This document shows positions 1 to 5,914 of a DNA stretch of 7,138 nucleotides, piece after piece (position 1 is the stretch's first letter; each line of letters starts with the position of its first letter). This DNA comes from Verrucomicrobiaceae bacterium. GTDB lineage: Bacteria; Verrucomicrobiota; Verrucomicrobiae; Verrucomicrobiales; Akkermansiaceae. The notes under the pieces are model-generated. The model was given only the letters and a program-made list of their open reading frames with translations, had not been told where the DNA came from and ran no database searches. Made by a program: the position numbers and the translations under genes. The DNA lies in assembly GCA_003820635.1 (NCBI GenBank), contig RPOS01000151.1:1-7138 (forward strand), read 5' to 3'.

Positions 1-18
1 ATGATGATGATGATGATG
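1..18. repeat. (ATG)6 / (CAT)6 trinucleotide tract
   Basis: Six perfect ATG triplets on the plus strand at the window edge, read as CAT on the minus strand. The tract lies just downstream of the metal permease gene and in the same frame as it: past the TGA stop at 31-33 the minus strand reads T-G-F-S and then six His codons. It may therefore be a His-rich tail cut off by the stop. Alternatively it lies inside the next operon gene: a TTG overlapping that stop (positions 34-32, TTGA) would read M-N-R-I-F-P and then a Ser run. The window ends here, so neither reading can be tested. Such triplet runs are prone to slippage. Confidence 0.7.
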
Positions 19-30
19 GGAAAATCCTGT

Positions 31-873
31 TCAACGCGCCCGGCCGAGCAGTCCGTATTTCGGGCTGAAGAGAAATGAGATGCCGAAGATCGCGCCAAGC
101 ACCAGCACGATGGCGGGACCTTGTTCGATGTTGAGCCACCAACCGGCCAGCACCGCAAAGGAAGCGGCCAGGCCTCCCAGCAGCGCACCGCCCCAGAACA
201 GGGCGTTGGTGGAATCTGTTAGAAGATAAATCGTCGCCGCAGGTGCCACCAGCAGGCCCACTGCCAGCATGCAGCCGACGGCTTGAAGCGAGGAAATGAG
301 CACCACGATCAGCACGGCCATCAACAGGTAGTTGAGCGCCCGGACCGGAACTCCGAGAGTGGCGGCGACTTCCGCGTCGAACAGCGTCATGAGCAGCGGC
401 CGGTGCAGCGCGGTGAGCAGGCCGAGTGCGCCGCAGGAGATCCAGAAGTTCATCCACAGGTCGCCATCGCGCAGGCCCATGATGTTTCCGAAAAGCCACT
501 CCTCCATTTCCTGGGTCACGCCGATGCGGCGCAGCAGGATGATGCCGCCGCTGAAAGCCGCGGTGTAGAGAATGGCGAGCGCCGAATCCTGGTCGAGCCG
601 CGAGCCGCGCGAGACGGCCAGCGAGCCGAGGCCGATGAGCAGCGCCGCGAAAAGAGCCCCGAGAAACGCGCTCCAATCGTTCAGGCCGGCCACGAGGATC
701 GCCACGGCGATGCCGGGCAGCAGCGCATGGGAAAGCGAGCCCACCTTGAGCGCGGATTTTCTGAGCACCACAAACGCGCTGGCGTAGCCATTGGTGCAGC
801 CGATGATCAGCGCGGCCAGGATGGCCCGTTGGTTGAAGGGATGGTTCAGTGGTTCCAGCAGCCAGTCGATCAT
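31..873 (-). CDS. Metal (Zn/Mn) ABC transporter permease, ZnuB/MntC/TroC-type
   Basis: This 280-residue inner-membrane protein forms the channel through which the metal released by the periplasmic binding protein enters the cytoplasm, powered by the ATPase encoded just upstream. It is hydrophobic throughout, with about 8 likely membrane segments. Landmarks of the ABC-3 permease family are visible: GSLSHALLPGIAVA at about 45-58, EEWLFGNIMG at 124-133, the cytoplasmic coupling stretch FDAEVAATLGVP at 165-176, and QAVGCMLAVGLLVAPAA at 197-213. The ending SPKYGLLGR resembles manganese/iron-type members, but the metal cannot be fixed from sequence. The start ATG (871-873) overlaps the stop of the ATPase gene as ATGA, a sign of translational coupling. 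The length is normal for the family. A His-codon tract lies in frame just after the stop. It is the last complete gene of the operon in this window. Confidence 0.93.
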   Translation of the reverse strand: MIDWLLEPLNHPFNQRAILAALIIGCTNGYASAFVVLRKSALKVGSLSHALLPGIAVAILVAGLNDWSAFLGALFAALLIGLGSLAVSRGSRLDQDSALAILYTAAFSGGIILLRRIGVTQEMEEWLFGNIMGLRDGDLWMNFWISCGALGLLTALHRPLLMTLFDAEVAATLGVPVRALNYLLMAVLIVVLISSLQAVGCMLAVGLLVAPAATIYLLTDSTNALFWGGALLGGLAASFAVLAGWWLNIEQGPAIVLVLGAIFGISFLFSPKYGLLGRAR

Positions 874-1631
874 GCGACCTCCTTTCCATCCGTGCCGAAG
901 GTTTCATCAAGTTTCGCCTCGGTGAACACCTCTTCCACCGGCCCGAAGGCCACGGCGTGGCGCCGCAACAGCAGCACCTCGTCGTAAATGCCGCGCACGG
1001 TGTCCATGTCGTGATGCGAGGCGATGACCAGCCGGCCCTCCTCGGTGAGGTGGCGCAGGGTTTCCGCGAGCGCGGTTTTGGACGGGCGGTCGAGACCGGT
1101 GAAGGGTTCGTCTAACAAAAGCACGTGCGCCTCCTGTGCCAGCGCGCGGGCGAGGAACACGCGCTGTTGCTGGCCACCGCTGAGCTGGCTGATCTGGCGG
1201 TTTTCCAGGTCCTTGAGGCCCATCATATCGATGGCGCGGCAGATGGCGGCCTCGTCGGTTTTTGAAAACGGCCGCCACCATCCGGCCTGCGGGTAGCGGC
1301 CCATTCTAACAACTCCGCGCACGGTGATGGGAAAGTGCCAGTCCACATTCTCGCGCTGCGGCAGGTAGGCGATCTCGCGGCTCCAGCGCGCCACCCGGGT
1401 GCCGCGCCACAGGATGCGCCCGGCGGCGACGGGCAGCAGGCCGGCGATGGCCTTGAGCAGCGTGCTCTTGCCCGCGCCGTTCGGGCCGATAAGCGCCACG
1501 CAGGCGCCGCATGAGGTGGAAAACGAAACATCGCGCAGCGCGTCGAGCTCGCGGTAGCGCACGGCGAGGCCCTCCACCTGGAGTTCGTGGTGGTGGCCGC
1601 AGTGGGCGCAGGATTCGTGGGCGGGGTTCAT
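870..1631 (-). CDS. Metal ABC transporter ATP-binding protein (ZnuC/MntB/TroB-type)
   Basis: This 253-residue cytoplasmic ATPase drives the metal transporter. All nucleotide-binding motifs are intact: Walker A GPNGAGKST (49-57), the Q-loop in LPQRENVDW (90-98), signature LSGGQQQR (150-157), Walker B VLLLDEP (170-176), D-loop GLD (179-181), and the switch histidine in ASHHD (204-208). The stretch PQRENVDWHFPITVRGVVRMGRY (split here as PQRENVDWHFPI and TVRGVVRMGRY) is typical of the Mn/Fe/Zn importer branch. The first 15 residues add a short Cys/His cluster (H5, C8, C11, H13-H15) ahead of the ATPase fold, a possible metal-binding or sensing tag. The start ATG lies 4 bases after the stop of the small upstream gene and has no clear Shine-Dalgarno, consistent with coupled translation. 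The stop overlaps the permease start. Substrate specificity is not determined. Confidence 0.95.
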   Translation of the reverse strand: MNPAHESCAHCGHHHELQVEGLAVRYRELDALRDVSFSTSCGACVALIGPNGAGKSTLLKAIAGLLPVAAGRILWRGTRVARWSREIAYLPQRENVDWHFPITVRGVVRMGRYPQAGWWRPFSKTDEAAICRAIDMMGLKDLENRQISQLSGGQQQRVFLARALAQEAHVLLLDEPFTGLDRPSKTALAETLRHLTEEGRLVIASHHDMDTVRGIYDEVLLLRRHAVAFGPVEEVFTEAKLDETFGTDGKEVA

Positions 1632-1635
1632 GGGA

Positions 1636-2088
1636 TCAATGAGCGTGCCGCCATTCGTAGTGCAACGTTTCGTCTAACAGACCGCTGCCGGTCATGAAGC
1701 GTGTCTGCTCCTCGTGGCCATCCGGCATCACGGTGAGAAACACCGCGGTTTCCGCCGCGTCGACGCCGAACTCCGCGGCCAGCGAGAGCTCCAGCGCGCC
1801 ATCGGCGAGACGCAGCACCACATCGTGCTCGGACTCGCCCGCCGGGGGTGTCGGCATATCCAACAAAATCGTCCCATCCGCGTTTTTCACCAGCAGCCGC
1901 TGTGCGGGAGCGAGCAGTTTGACGCGCAGCACGGCCGGAATTTCCATCTCGGAAACCCCGACCTGGGCGGCTTGGAGCACGGGCGCGGCGGAGGTGAGCT
2001 TGCGCAGTGGGATGGACAGCAGGCAAAGCCCGGCGAGCACTCCCGCCGTTCCTACCAAGGGTGATGCCAGCCAACGGGATGCGCTCAT
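1636..2088 (-). CDS. Small membrane-anchored protein of unknown function in metal-transport operon
   Basis: I do not recognise a family for this 150-residue protein. It begins with a probable uncleaved signal anchor (hydrophobic about 8-27, ending near LRK at 28-30). The rest, about 120 residues, looks beta-rich and extracytoplasmic, with alternating hydrophobic strands such as VLRVKLLA (53-60), QRLLVKNADGTILLDM (63-78), DVVLRLADGALELSLAA (89-105) and ETAVFLTVMPDGHEEQ (113-128). It ends in HYEWRHAH (143-150), so H143, H148 and H150 could bind metal. The start ATG overlaps the stop of the solute-binding protein gene (ATGA), and the stop is 4 bases before the ATPase gene. This places it firmly within the transporter operon. 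A role as an accessory of metal capture or transfer in the periplasm is inferred only from that position and the His tail. Confidence 0.82.
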   Translation of the reverse strand: MSASRWLASPLVGTAGVLAGLCLLSIPLRKLTSAAPVLQAAQVGVSEMEIPAVLRVKLLAPAQRLLVKNADGTILLDMPTPPAGESEHDVVLRLADGALELSLAAEFGVDAAETAVFLTVMPDGHEEQTRFMTGSGLLDETLHYEWRHAH

Positions 2089-2975
2089 GGTGCGGCGAGT
2101 GCGCGGGTGATGGTGTTGACGTTGTGGCGGATCATCGCTTCGAAGCCCGCCTCGCCGCCGGTGCCGTTGCCGTCCGCGATGAGCGGCTCTCCGATGCGGG
2201 CACCGGTGGCTGTGGCGACGGCTTGTAGCGCTTTGGTGCCCGCGCCTTGCTCGGGAAACACGGCCTTCACGCCGGATTTTTTCACCGAGTCGATGGTCTT
2301 GGCTTGTTCCTGCGGCGTGGTGTTCTGCTCCTTGTTGAGGCCTGCCACGGCGATGACCTCGAAGCCGAATTCCTTGGCAAAGTAGCCGAAGGCATTGTGC
2401 GCGGTGACCAGTTTGCGCTGGCCGCGCGGCACTTTGGCGAGCTCGGTCCTAGCCCATTTTTTCAGGGCATCGAGCCGCTGGCCGTAGGCGCTGGCATTGG
2501 CCAGATAAATGTCTTTTCCGGCGGGATCCTTTTCCGCGAATGCCTGCGCCACCACCCGGGCGGCGCGGCGGGTGTTGTCGATGCCGTGCCACCAATGCGG
2601 GTCCAGCGCACCCGGGCCGTGCGAGGGGCAGCAGGTGTAAACGGCGTCCTTGCCGACGGTGAGTGAGGGGATCGTGCGGCCCACCTCGATGATGGTCACG
2701 CCGTTCAGGGCGGACCTGAGGCGGTCCAGGTAGTTTTCCAAATTTTTGCCGCCGGCAAGGATCAGCGCGGAGGACTGCATGCGCTTCATGTCTGCCGGCC
2801 GCGGTTCGAAACGGTGCGGGTTGCCGCCCTCGCCCACCAGATCGAAGACGTTCACCCGCTCGCCGCCCACCTGGCGTGCGAGGTCCGCCATCAGCGGATG
2901 CAGCGCGGATACTTGCAGCGGTGCGGCAGCCAGCCCGCACAGCAGCCCCAGCCAGGAAAGAAGGATCGCTCTCAC
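2085..2975 (-). CDS. Metal ABC transporter periplasmic substrate-binding protein (ZnuA/TroA family)
   Basis: This protein captures Zn2+ or Mn2+ in the periplasm and delivers it to the permease. I chose the GTG start at 2975 (296 residues) because it opens directly into a classic signal peptide, MRAILLSWLGLLCGLAAA, with cleavage near A17-A18. A longer TTG-started form reaches 3011 (308 residues) but adds a polar, poorly signal-like leader. In GTG numbering the expected metal ligands are H54 (in GGNPHRFEP), H127 (in LDPHWWH), H193 (in TAHNAFGYF) and D268 (in IADGNG). E242 lies in VFPEQG. A third His rather than Glu resembles TroA/ZnuA more than PsaA. The loop before the second ligand carries CCPSH (115-119), which could add ligands; the long His-rich loop of many ZnuA proteins is absent. 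Its stop overlaps the start of the next gene as ATGA. It is the first gene of the transporter operon. Confidence 0.92.
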   Translation of the reverse strand: MRAILLSWLGLLCGLAAAPLQVSALHPLMADLARQVGGERVNVFDLVGEGGNPHRFEPRPADMKRMQSSALILAGGKNLENYLDRLRSALNGVTIIEVGRTIPSLTVGKDAVYTCCPSHGPGALDPHWWHGIDNTRRAARVVAQAFAEKDPAGKDIYLANASAYGQRLDALKKWARTELAKVPRGQRKLVTAHNAFGYFAKEFGFEVIAVAGLNKEQNTTPQEQAKTIDSVKKSGVKAVFPEQGAGTKALQAVATATGARIGEPLIADGNGTGGEAGFEAMIRHNVNTITRALAAP

Positions 2976-2982
2976 GCCGTGG

Positions 2983-2997
2983 AAGCTGATGCAGCTT
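2983..2997. repeat. Perfect 6-3-6 inverted repeat upstream of solute-binding protein GTG start
   Basis: AAGCTG-ATG-CAGCTT is a perfect inverted repeat with a 3-base spacer. Two flanking pairs (a G-T and a G-C) extend it to an 8-base stem. It ends 7 bases upstream of the GTG at 2975, where a ribosome binding site would normally lie. It could be an operator for a metal regulator or an RNA hairpin that hides the start. If the TTG at 3011 is the real start, it is simply coding. The 39-base gap further upstream (3012-3050) holds an AT-rich stretch and a TTGACG hexamer (minus strand, overlapping the preceding stop), but I see no well-spaced -10 box. It does not match the Zur or Fur box sequences I know. 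Confidence 0.35.
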
Positions 2998-3050
2998 TCG
3001 GGCAATTGCAATAAATTTGTGTTTTGTGCGCGTAGATCACCTCGCCCGCG

Positions 3051-3806
3051 TCAATTTTCCTCAGCCAGCGGGTAGCGGAAATGGGCGTCGATCTTGTAAT
3101 CGAACAGCACATCCTCCCACTTCACCACGGTGTCCTTATGGTGGACGACCCACGGTTCCTTGACGCGATTTCCCGGGCCGGGCACGACGATGCCGATGTG
3201 TTTTTCGGCATTGGCGAGCGACCAGACGACGATGTCCCCCGGTTGGTAATCCGCGGGGTCTCGCGACGGCGTGAGTGTCTGCCCCTTGCGCTCGAAGAAG
3301 CGCTCAAGATTGGGAATGCGGCGGTGGTCGATGTTGCGGTCCGGTGCCAATGCGCCCCAGAGCTGCGGGTAGAGGCGGAAATGGGCGGCCATGTCCTCGT
3401 GAACTTCCTGCTGGAGGTCGATGCCGAGCGCGCGCAGGCAGCGGATGGCGACATCGGCCGCGGCACCCTTGTTGGCGACAATGTCGCCGTTGGGGTAGGG
3501 GATTTTGTAATAGGCTCCGTCAAAAGTGATCTCGTCTCCGGAGTAGGCGAGGGCGGCGGCGGCGAGGCGGCCGCCCGGTTGGCGGGATTGCTCCAGCGAG
3601 GAAATCAACAGCCCGGCCTGCTCCAGCGAGGGCCCCTGCTGGGTGGCTTTCAGGAAGGGCACCAGCGGCCGGCCGAACCAGGAGGCGATGCTCACCGCGA
3701 TGACCAGGATCACCCAGCCGCCAAAGAAATGGCGGCGCTTCGGCTTCTGCGGACGAGGGCCGATGTATTCGATGGTGTGGTAAAACCCTGGACGGTGGCG
3801 TGCCAT
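3051..3806 (-). CDS. DUF1287 (NlpC/P60-like) membrane-anchored protein
   Basis: This 251-residue protein has a basic cytoplasmic N-terminus, one membrane segment (about 29-45), a short linker, and a DUF1287 domain from about 83 to the end, presumably in the periplasm. Family hallmarks are YKIPYPNGDI (100-109), DVAIRCLRALGIDLQ (118-132), VHEDM (135-139), DRNIDHRRIPNLERFF (156-171), YQPGDIVVW (187-195) and HIGIV (203-207). DUF1287 belongs to the papain/NlpC-P60-like peptidase clan, and its substrate is unknown. I recall a Cys in the 'GVCTD' motif of relatives; here the matching stretch is GAAAD (114-118), so the nucleophile may be missing. The start is ATG 3806, preceded by a GCAGG at plausible spacing. 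An in-frame GTG at 3872 would add 22 residues with no family support. It lies 75 bases upstream of the metal operon on the same strand; co-transcription is possible but the functions are not obviously linked. Confidence 0.85.
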   Translation of the reverse strand: MARHRPGFYHTIEYIGPRPQKPKRRHFFGGWVILVIAVSIASWFGRPLVPFLKATQQGPSLEQAGLLISSLEQSRQPGGRLAAAALAYSGDEITFDGAYYKIPYPNGDIVANKGAAADVAIRCLRALGIDLQQEVHEDMAAHFRLYPQLWGALAPDRNIDHRRIPNLERFFERKGQTLTPSRDPADYQPGDIVVWSLANAEKHIGIVVPGPGNRVKEPWVVHHKDTVVKWEDVLFDYKIDAHFRYPLAEEN

Positions 3807-3951
3807 GAAAATGTGCCTGCGGCTTGAAAAGCGATACGCACCGAGAAAGCGATTGTTTTCCAATAATTTCACGCATTTTTATCACTGCGGCCGGATTTGG
3901 CACCCGATTGAGCTCTCGACAGCCACCGCGGCCGCCCGGCACAGTGCCGGC
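3807..3951. promoter_or_regulatory. Divergent intergenic region between DUF1287 and CBM9-like genes
   Basis: These 145 bases separate two divergently read genes and must hold their promoters if each has its own. The half nearer the minus-strand gene (about 3830-3900) is markedly AT-richer than the flanks. On the minus strand it contains a TTGGAA hexamer followed about 20 bases later by TATCGC. This is a poor match with a long spacer, so I do not name an exact promoter. The half nearer the plus-strand gene is GC-rich and ends in a perfect palindrome next to the start codon. No small gene is supported here. Confidence 0.4.
3936..3950. repeat. Perfect 15-base palindrome abutting the CBM9-like start codon
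   Basis: CCGGCAC-A-GTGCCGG is a perfect inverted repeat (7-1-7 as DNA, or a 6-base stem with a 3-base loop as RNA). It ends one base before the ATG at 3952. It occupies the usual ribosome binding site position, and no Shine-Dalgarno is visible. It may be an operator or a translation-limiting hairpin. It is GC-rich and short, so chance cannot be excluded. Confidence 0.35.
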
Positions 3952-4560
3952 ATGACGATTTTCACCAGCCCGGCCCCGCTGCAATGGGGCGAACTGGATG
4001 TGCCGCTGTTAGGGATCGCGAAGGACTGGCACGGTGCGCCGGTGGAGTCCGCCGCCGGATACGCGCTTGCCATGGACGCGCGGCGGCTGTGGTTCATCGC
4101 GCACCACCGGACGGCGGCGGATCTGCATCCGCAGGCGCGGCCCGGCATGTTCCAGGCGGAGTTATGGAAACACGATGTCGCGGAGCTCTTCCTCGCGGAC
4201 CCGGTGAGCGGGCGTTATTTCGAGTTCAACCTCGCTCCCAACGGAGCCTGGTGGTGCTGCGAGCTCACCGCGCCGCGCGTCCGTGCCGAGGAAACGGACA
4301 TCGCGATGCCGGAGATTGCCACGTTTGCGGACATGGCACCGGACGGCGCATGGGTGGCGGCCATGGCCATCCCGCTGGATCTGCTCAAGGCGCGGCTCGA
4401 TTTCGGGCCGCAGTCGCGTGCGAATGTGACTTTCATTCTCGGCTCTTCGCGGCAGCGATTTCTAACAGCAGCGGATCTCGGTGGCGGGGAGCCGGATTTC
4501 CACCGGCCGGAGCGTTTCCCGCAGGTCGTCTCGCGCGCACTGCCCGTCAGCGTGGAATGA
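3952..4560 (+). CDS. Carbohydrate-binding family 9-like (CBM9/DOMON-type) protein, cytoplasmic
   Basis: This 202-residue protein is essentially a single beta-sandwich domain of the CBM9-like/DOMON group. Matching landmarks are an N-terminal strand ending in LDVPLLGIAKDW (15-26), the AMDARRLWFIAHH strand pair (40-52), the diagnostic MFQAELWKHDVAELFLADP run (66-84), GRYFEFNLAPNGAWW (87-101), a mid-domain strand WVAAMAIPLDLL (134-145), and the closing PDFHRPERFP (181-190). There is no signal peptide or membrane segment, so it should stay in the cytoplasm, unlike secreted glycanase-linked CBM9 modules. The start is ATG 3952. The frame stays open upstream to 3805, but that part looks non-family and would run through the divergent promoter region. 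A 61-base gap separates it from the pseudokinase gene. Its ligand is unknown; sugar binding is inferred from the fold. Confidence 0.8.
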   Translation: MTIFTSPAPLQWGELDVPLLGIAKDWHGAPVESAAGYALAMDARRLWFIAHHRTAADLHPQARPGMFQAELWKHDVAELFLADPVSGRYFEFNLAPNGAWWCCELTAPRVRAEETDIAMPEIATFADMAPDGAWVAAMAIPLDLLKARLDFGPQSRANVTFILGSSRQRFLTAADLGGGEPDFHRPERFPQVVSRALPVSVE

Positions 4561-4586
4561 TTTCCGGTCCGGCTGTCACGCGGCCT

Positions 4587-4615
4587 TTGCCAAGGCGCGG
4601 GATTGTGCTAGAGAG
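4587..4615 (+). promoter_or_regulatory. Candidate promoter (TTGCCA-N16-TAGA) upstream of pseudokinase gene
   Basis: TTGCCA at 4587-4592 is followed after 16 bases by TAGAGA (4609-4614), preceded by TGC as in an extended -10 box. A transcript starting about 7 bases past this box would begin at or next to the GTG at 4622, making the message leaderless. The same bases (AGAGAG, 4610-4615) could instead act as a weak ribosome binding site. The identical layout before the transposase gene supports a real signal. Confidence 0.4.
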
Positions 4616-4621
4616 CGCTTG

Positions 4622-5911
4622 GTGACCCGGCGTTTCCAAATCGAAGACATGATTCTCCAGGACGCGTCGGGCGTGGTGTTCCGCGCATTGGACACGGAAA
4701 CCGGGAAAAGCGTGGCGTTGCGGCGGTTTTTCCCCTTCGGCGCGGGCGGTGGCGGTTTGCTAGAAGATGAGCAGACGGCTTACAACATCGCGCTCGACCG
4801 CCTTGCCGGGCTGCATCATCCGGCGCTGCGCTCGGTGATTGCCGGCGGCTGCGATCCAGTGGACGGCATTCCTTTCATCGCCACCGAGTGGATCGAGGGC
4901 GAGGTGCTGGCACCGCTTATCGAGCGTCGTCCGCTGCCGGCCGAGGCCGCCTCCGAGTTGCTCACCCAGGCGCTCGAAGTCAGCGAACTGCTCTCACACG
5001 TGCTCGCCGAGGAGGGCGTGTGGGTGGAGACTGATCCCCAGACCATCGTGCTGGGCAATGCGGAAAGCGGCCGGGGTTTCACGTTTTGGATTTCCCCGCT
5101 GAAATGGCTGGGCGGAAACGAACAAGCCGGCGGGATGGCATCCATCATTTTATTGGCTGAGGAGATCATGGGCTGGAAAGGCCGGATGGTGAGTGACCAG
5201 TCCGGCGGCGGGCTGGGCGCGTGGATCAAGTGGCTGCGCCAGGCCGCGCCCACCACCACGCTGCGCGAGTTGCGGGAAAACCTCGCCGCCGCAGTCGGCA
5301 CCGAGCCGCCGCCCGCCGCCGCCAAGCTCGTCGCGCAGGCCGCCCGCCCGCCCGCGCGCAAGTCCTCGAAAGTCCCGGTTCTTGCCGGGCTTGGGCTGGT
5401 GCTCATCCTCACCGGCCTGAGTGGCTGGCTGCATACGCGCAATCGGCCAATACCGGAAATGCCTGAGGCCGCGCCGTTTTCCTCCGAGGCTTCCACCGTC
5501 AACCAACGGGCTGCGGAACTCAGCGCGCAAGCCACGGCGGCGGATCAGGAAAAGCAAGCCACGCTCGCCGCGCAACACTCCGCAGTCGAAAGCCGGGGTG
5601 GCGTTTTCTCGCCCGCGGAGGGAGACTGGCTCGCGTTGCAAAAGGGCCAACCCGCCAGACTTGAAGGACGTTTGGCGAAGACCGGGCTCTCAAACTCCGG
5701 CAAGACCCTCTATCTGTATTTCTCGGAAAACCCCACAGCCACCGAGCCCCGTGGTGCGGTGCCTCTCAAGGCCGCGCCCGCCGACCTGAGCGAGACATCA
5801 CTCGCTGCTTTCATCGGCAAAAAAATCCGCATCTCCGGCCAAGTGGCTTTGCAAAACGGCCGACCGGAAATTGTCATCACCACTCGCGCCGCCATCGAAG
5901 CGGCGGAATAA
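4622..5911 (+). CDS. Pseudokinase-like protein with one membrane segment and an OB-fold-like C-terminal domain
   Basis: This 429-residue protein starts at GTG 4622. An upstream in-frame ATG at 4481 would overlap the CBM9-like gene by 80 bases and adds no family sequence. Residues 5-226 resemble a Ser/Thr kinase: FQIEDMILQDASGVVFRALD (5-24) fits the N-lobe, VALRRFF (31-37) the beta-3 strand, FIATEWIEGEVL (85-96) the hinge. Key residues appear lost: the beta-3 Lys is Arg (R34/R35), the catalytic loop reads VWVETDPQTIVL (133-144) instead of HxDxxxxN, and the Mg-binding DFG position reads ISP (157-159). A Pro/Ala-rich linker leads to a membrane segment (about 252-270). A polar, helix-prone stretch (294-320) and an OB-fold-like domain (about 345-425; ARLEGRLAKTG, LYLYFSE, GKKIRISGQVAL, PEIVITT) follow, outside the membrane. 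It is probably a non-catalytic ATP-binding or scaffold protein; partner unknown. Confidence 0.8.
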   Translation: MTRRFQIEDMILQDASGVVFRALDTETGKSVALRRFFPFGAGGGGLLEDEQTAYNIALDRLAGLHHPALRSVIAGGCDPVDGIPFIATEWIEGEVLAPLIERRPLPAEAASELLTQALEVSELLSHVLAEEGVWVETDPQTIVLGNAESGRGFTFWISPLKWLGGNEQAGGMASIILLAEEIMGWKGRMVSDQSGGGLGAWIKWLRQAAPTTTLRELRENLAAAVGTEPPPAAAKLVAQAARPPARKSSKVPVLAGLGLVLILTGLSGWLHTRNRPIPEMPEAAPFSSEASTVNQRAAELSAQATAADQEKQATLAAQHSAVESRGGVFSPAEGDWLALQKGQPARLEGRLAKTGLSNSGKTLYLYFSENPTATEPRGAVPLKAAPADLSETSLAAFIGKKIRISGQVALQNGRPEIVITTRAAIEAAE

Positions 5912-5914
5912 ACC

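Noticed and set aside
283..987. Long plus-strand open frame (234 codons) opposite the permease and ATPase genes
   Set aside because: It is antisense to two well-conserved transporter genes, has very biased His/Glu/Arg/Gln-rich composition typical of a GC-rich shadow frame, and shows no domain.
2976..3050. Zur or Fur box upstream of the metal operon
   Set aside because: The AT-rich stretch contains only a short GCAATTGC palindrome and no good match to the binding sites I know, so no specific regulator is assigned.
3081..3827. Plus-strand open frame (248 codons) opposite the DUF1287 gene
   Set aside because: It lies antisense to a recognisable conserved domain, has low-complexity Gly/Asp-rich translation, and no family resemblance or ribosome binding site.
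3807..3872. GTG-started 22-residue extension of the DUF1287 protein
   Set aside because: The ATG at 3806 gives a typical basic N-terminus before the membrane segment and has a better ribosome binding site; the extension has no recognisable content.
4583..4596. GCCTT-TGCC-AAGGC hairpin after the CBM9-like gene as a terminator
   Set aside because: The stem is only five bases with no following T-run, and it overlaps the candidate promoter of the next gene.
4481..4621. Longer pseudokinase form starting at ATG 4481
   Set aside because: It would overlap the CBM9-like gene by 80 bases, and the added 47 residues look like out-of-frame translation. GTG 4622 leads directly into the kinase-like domain.
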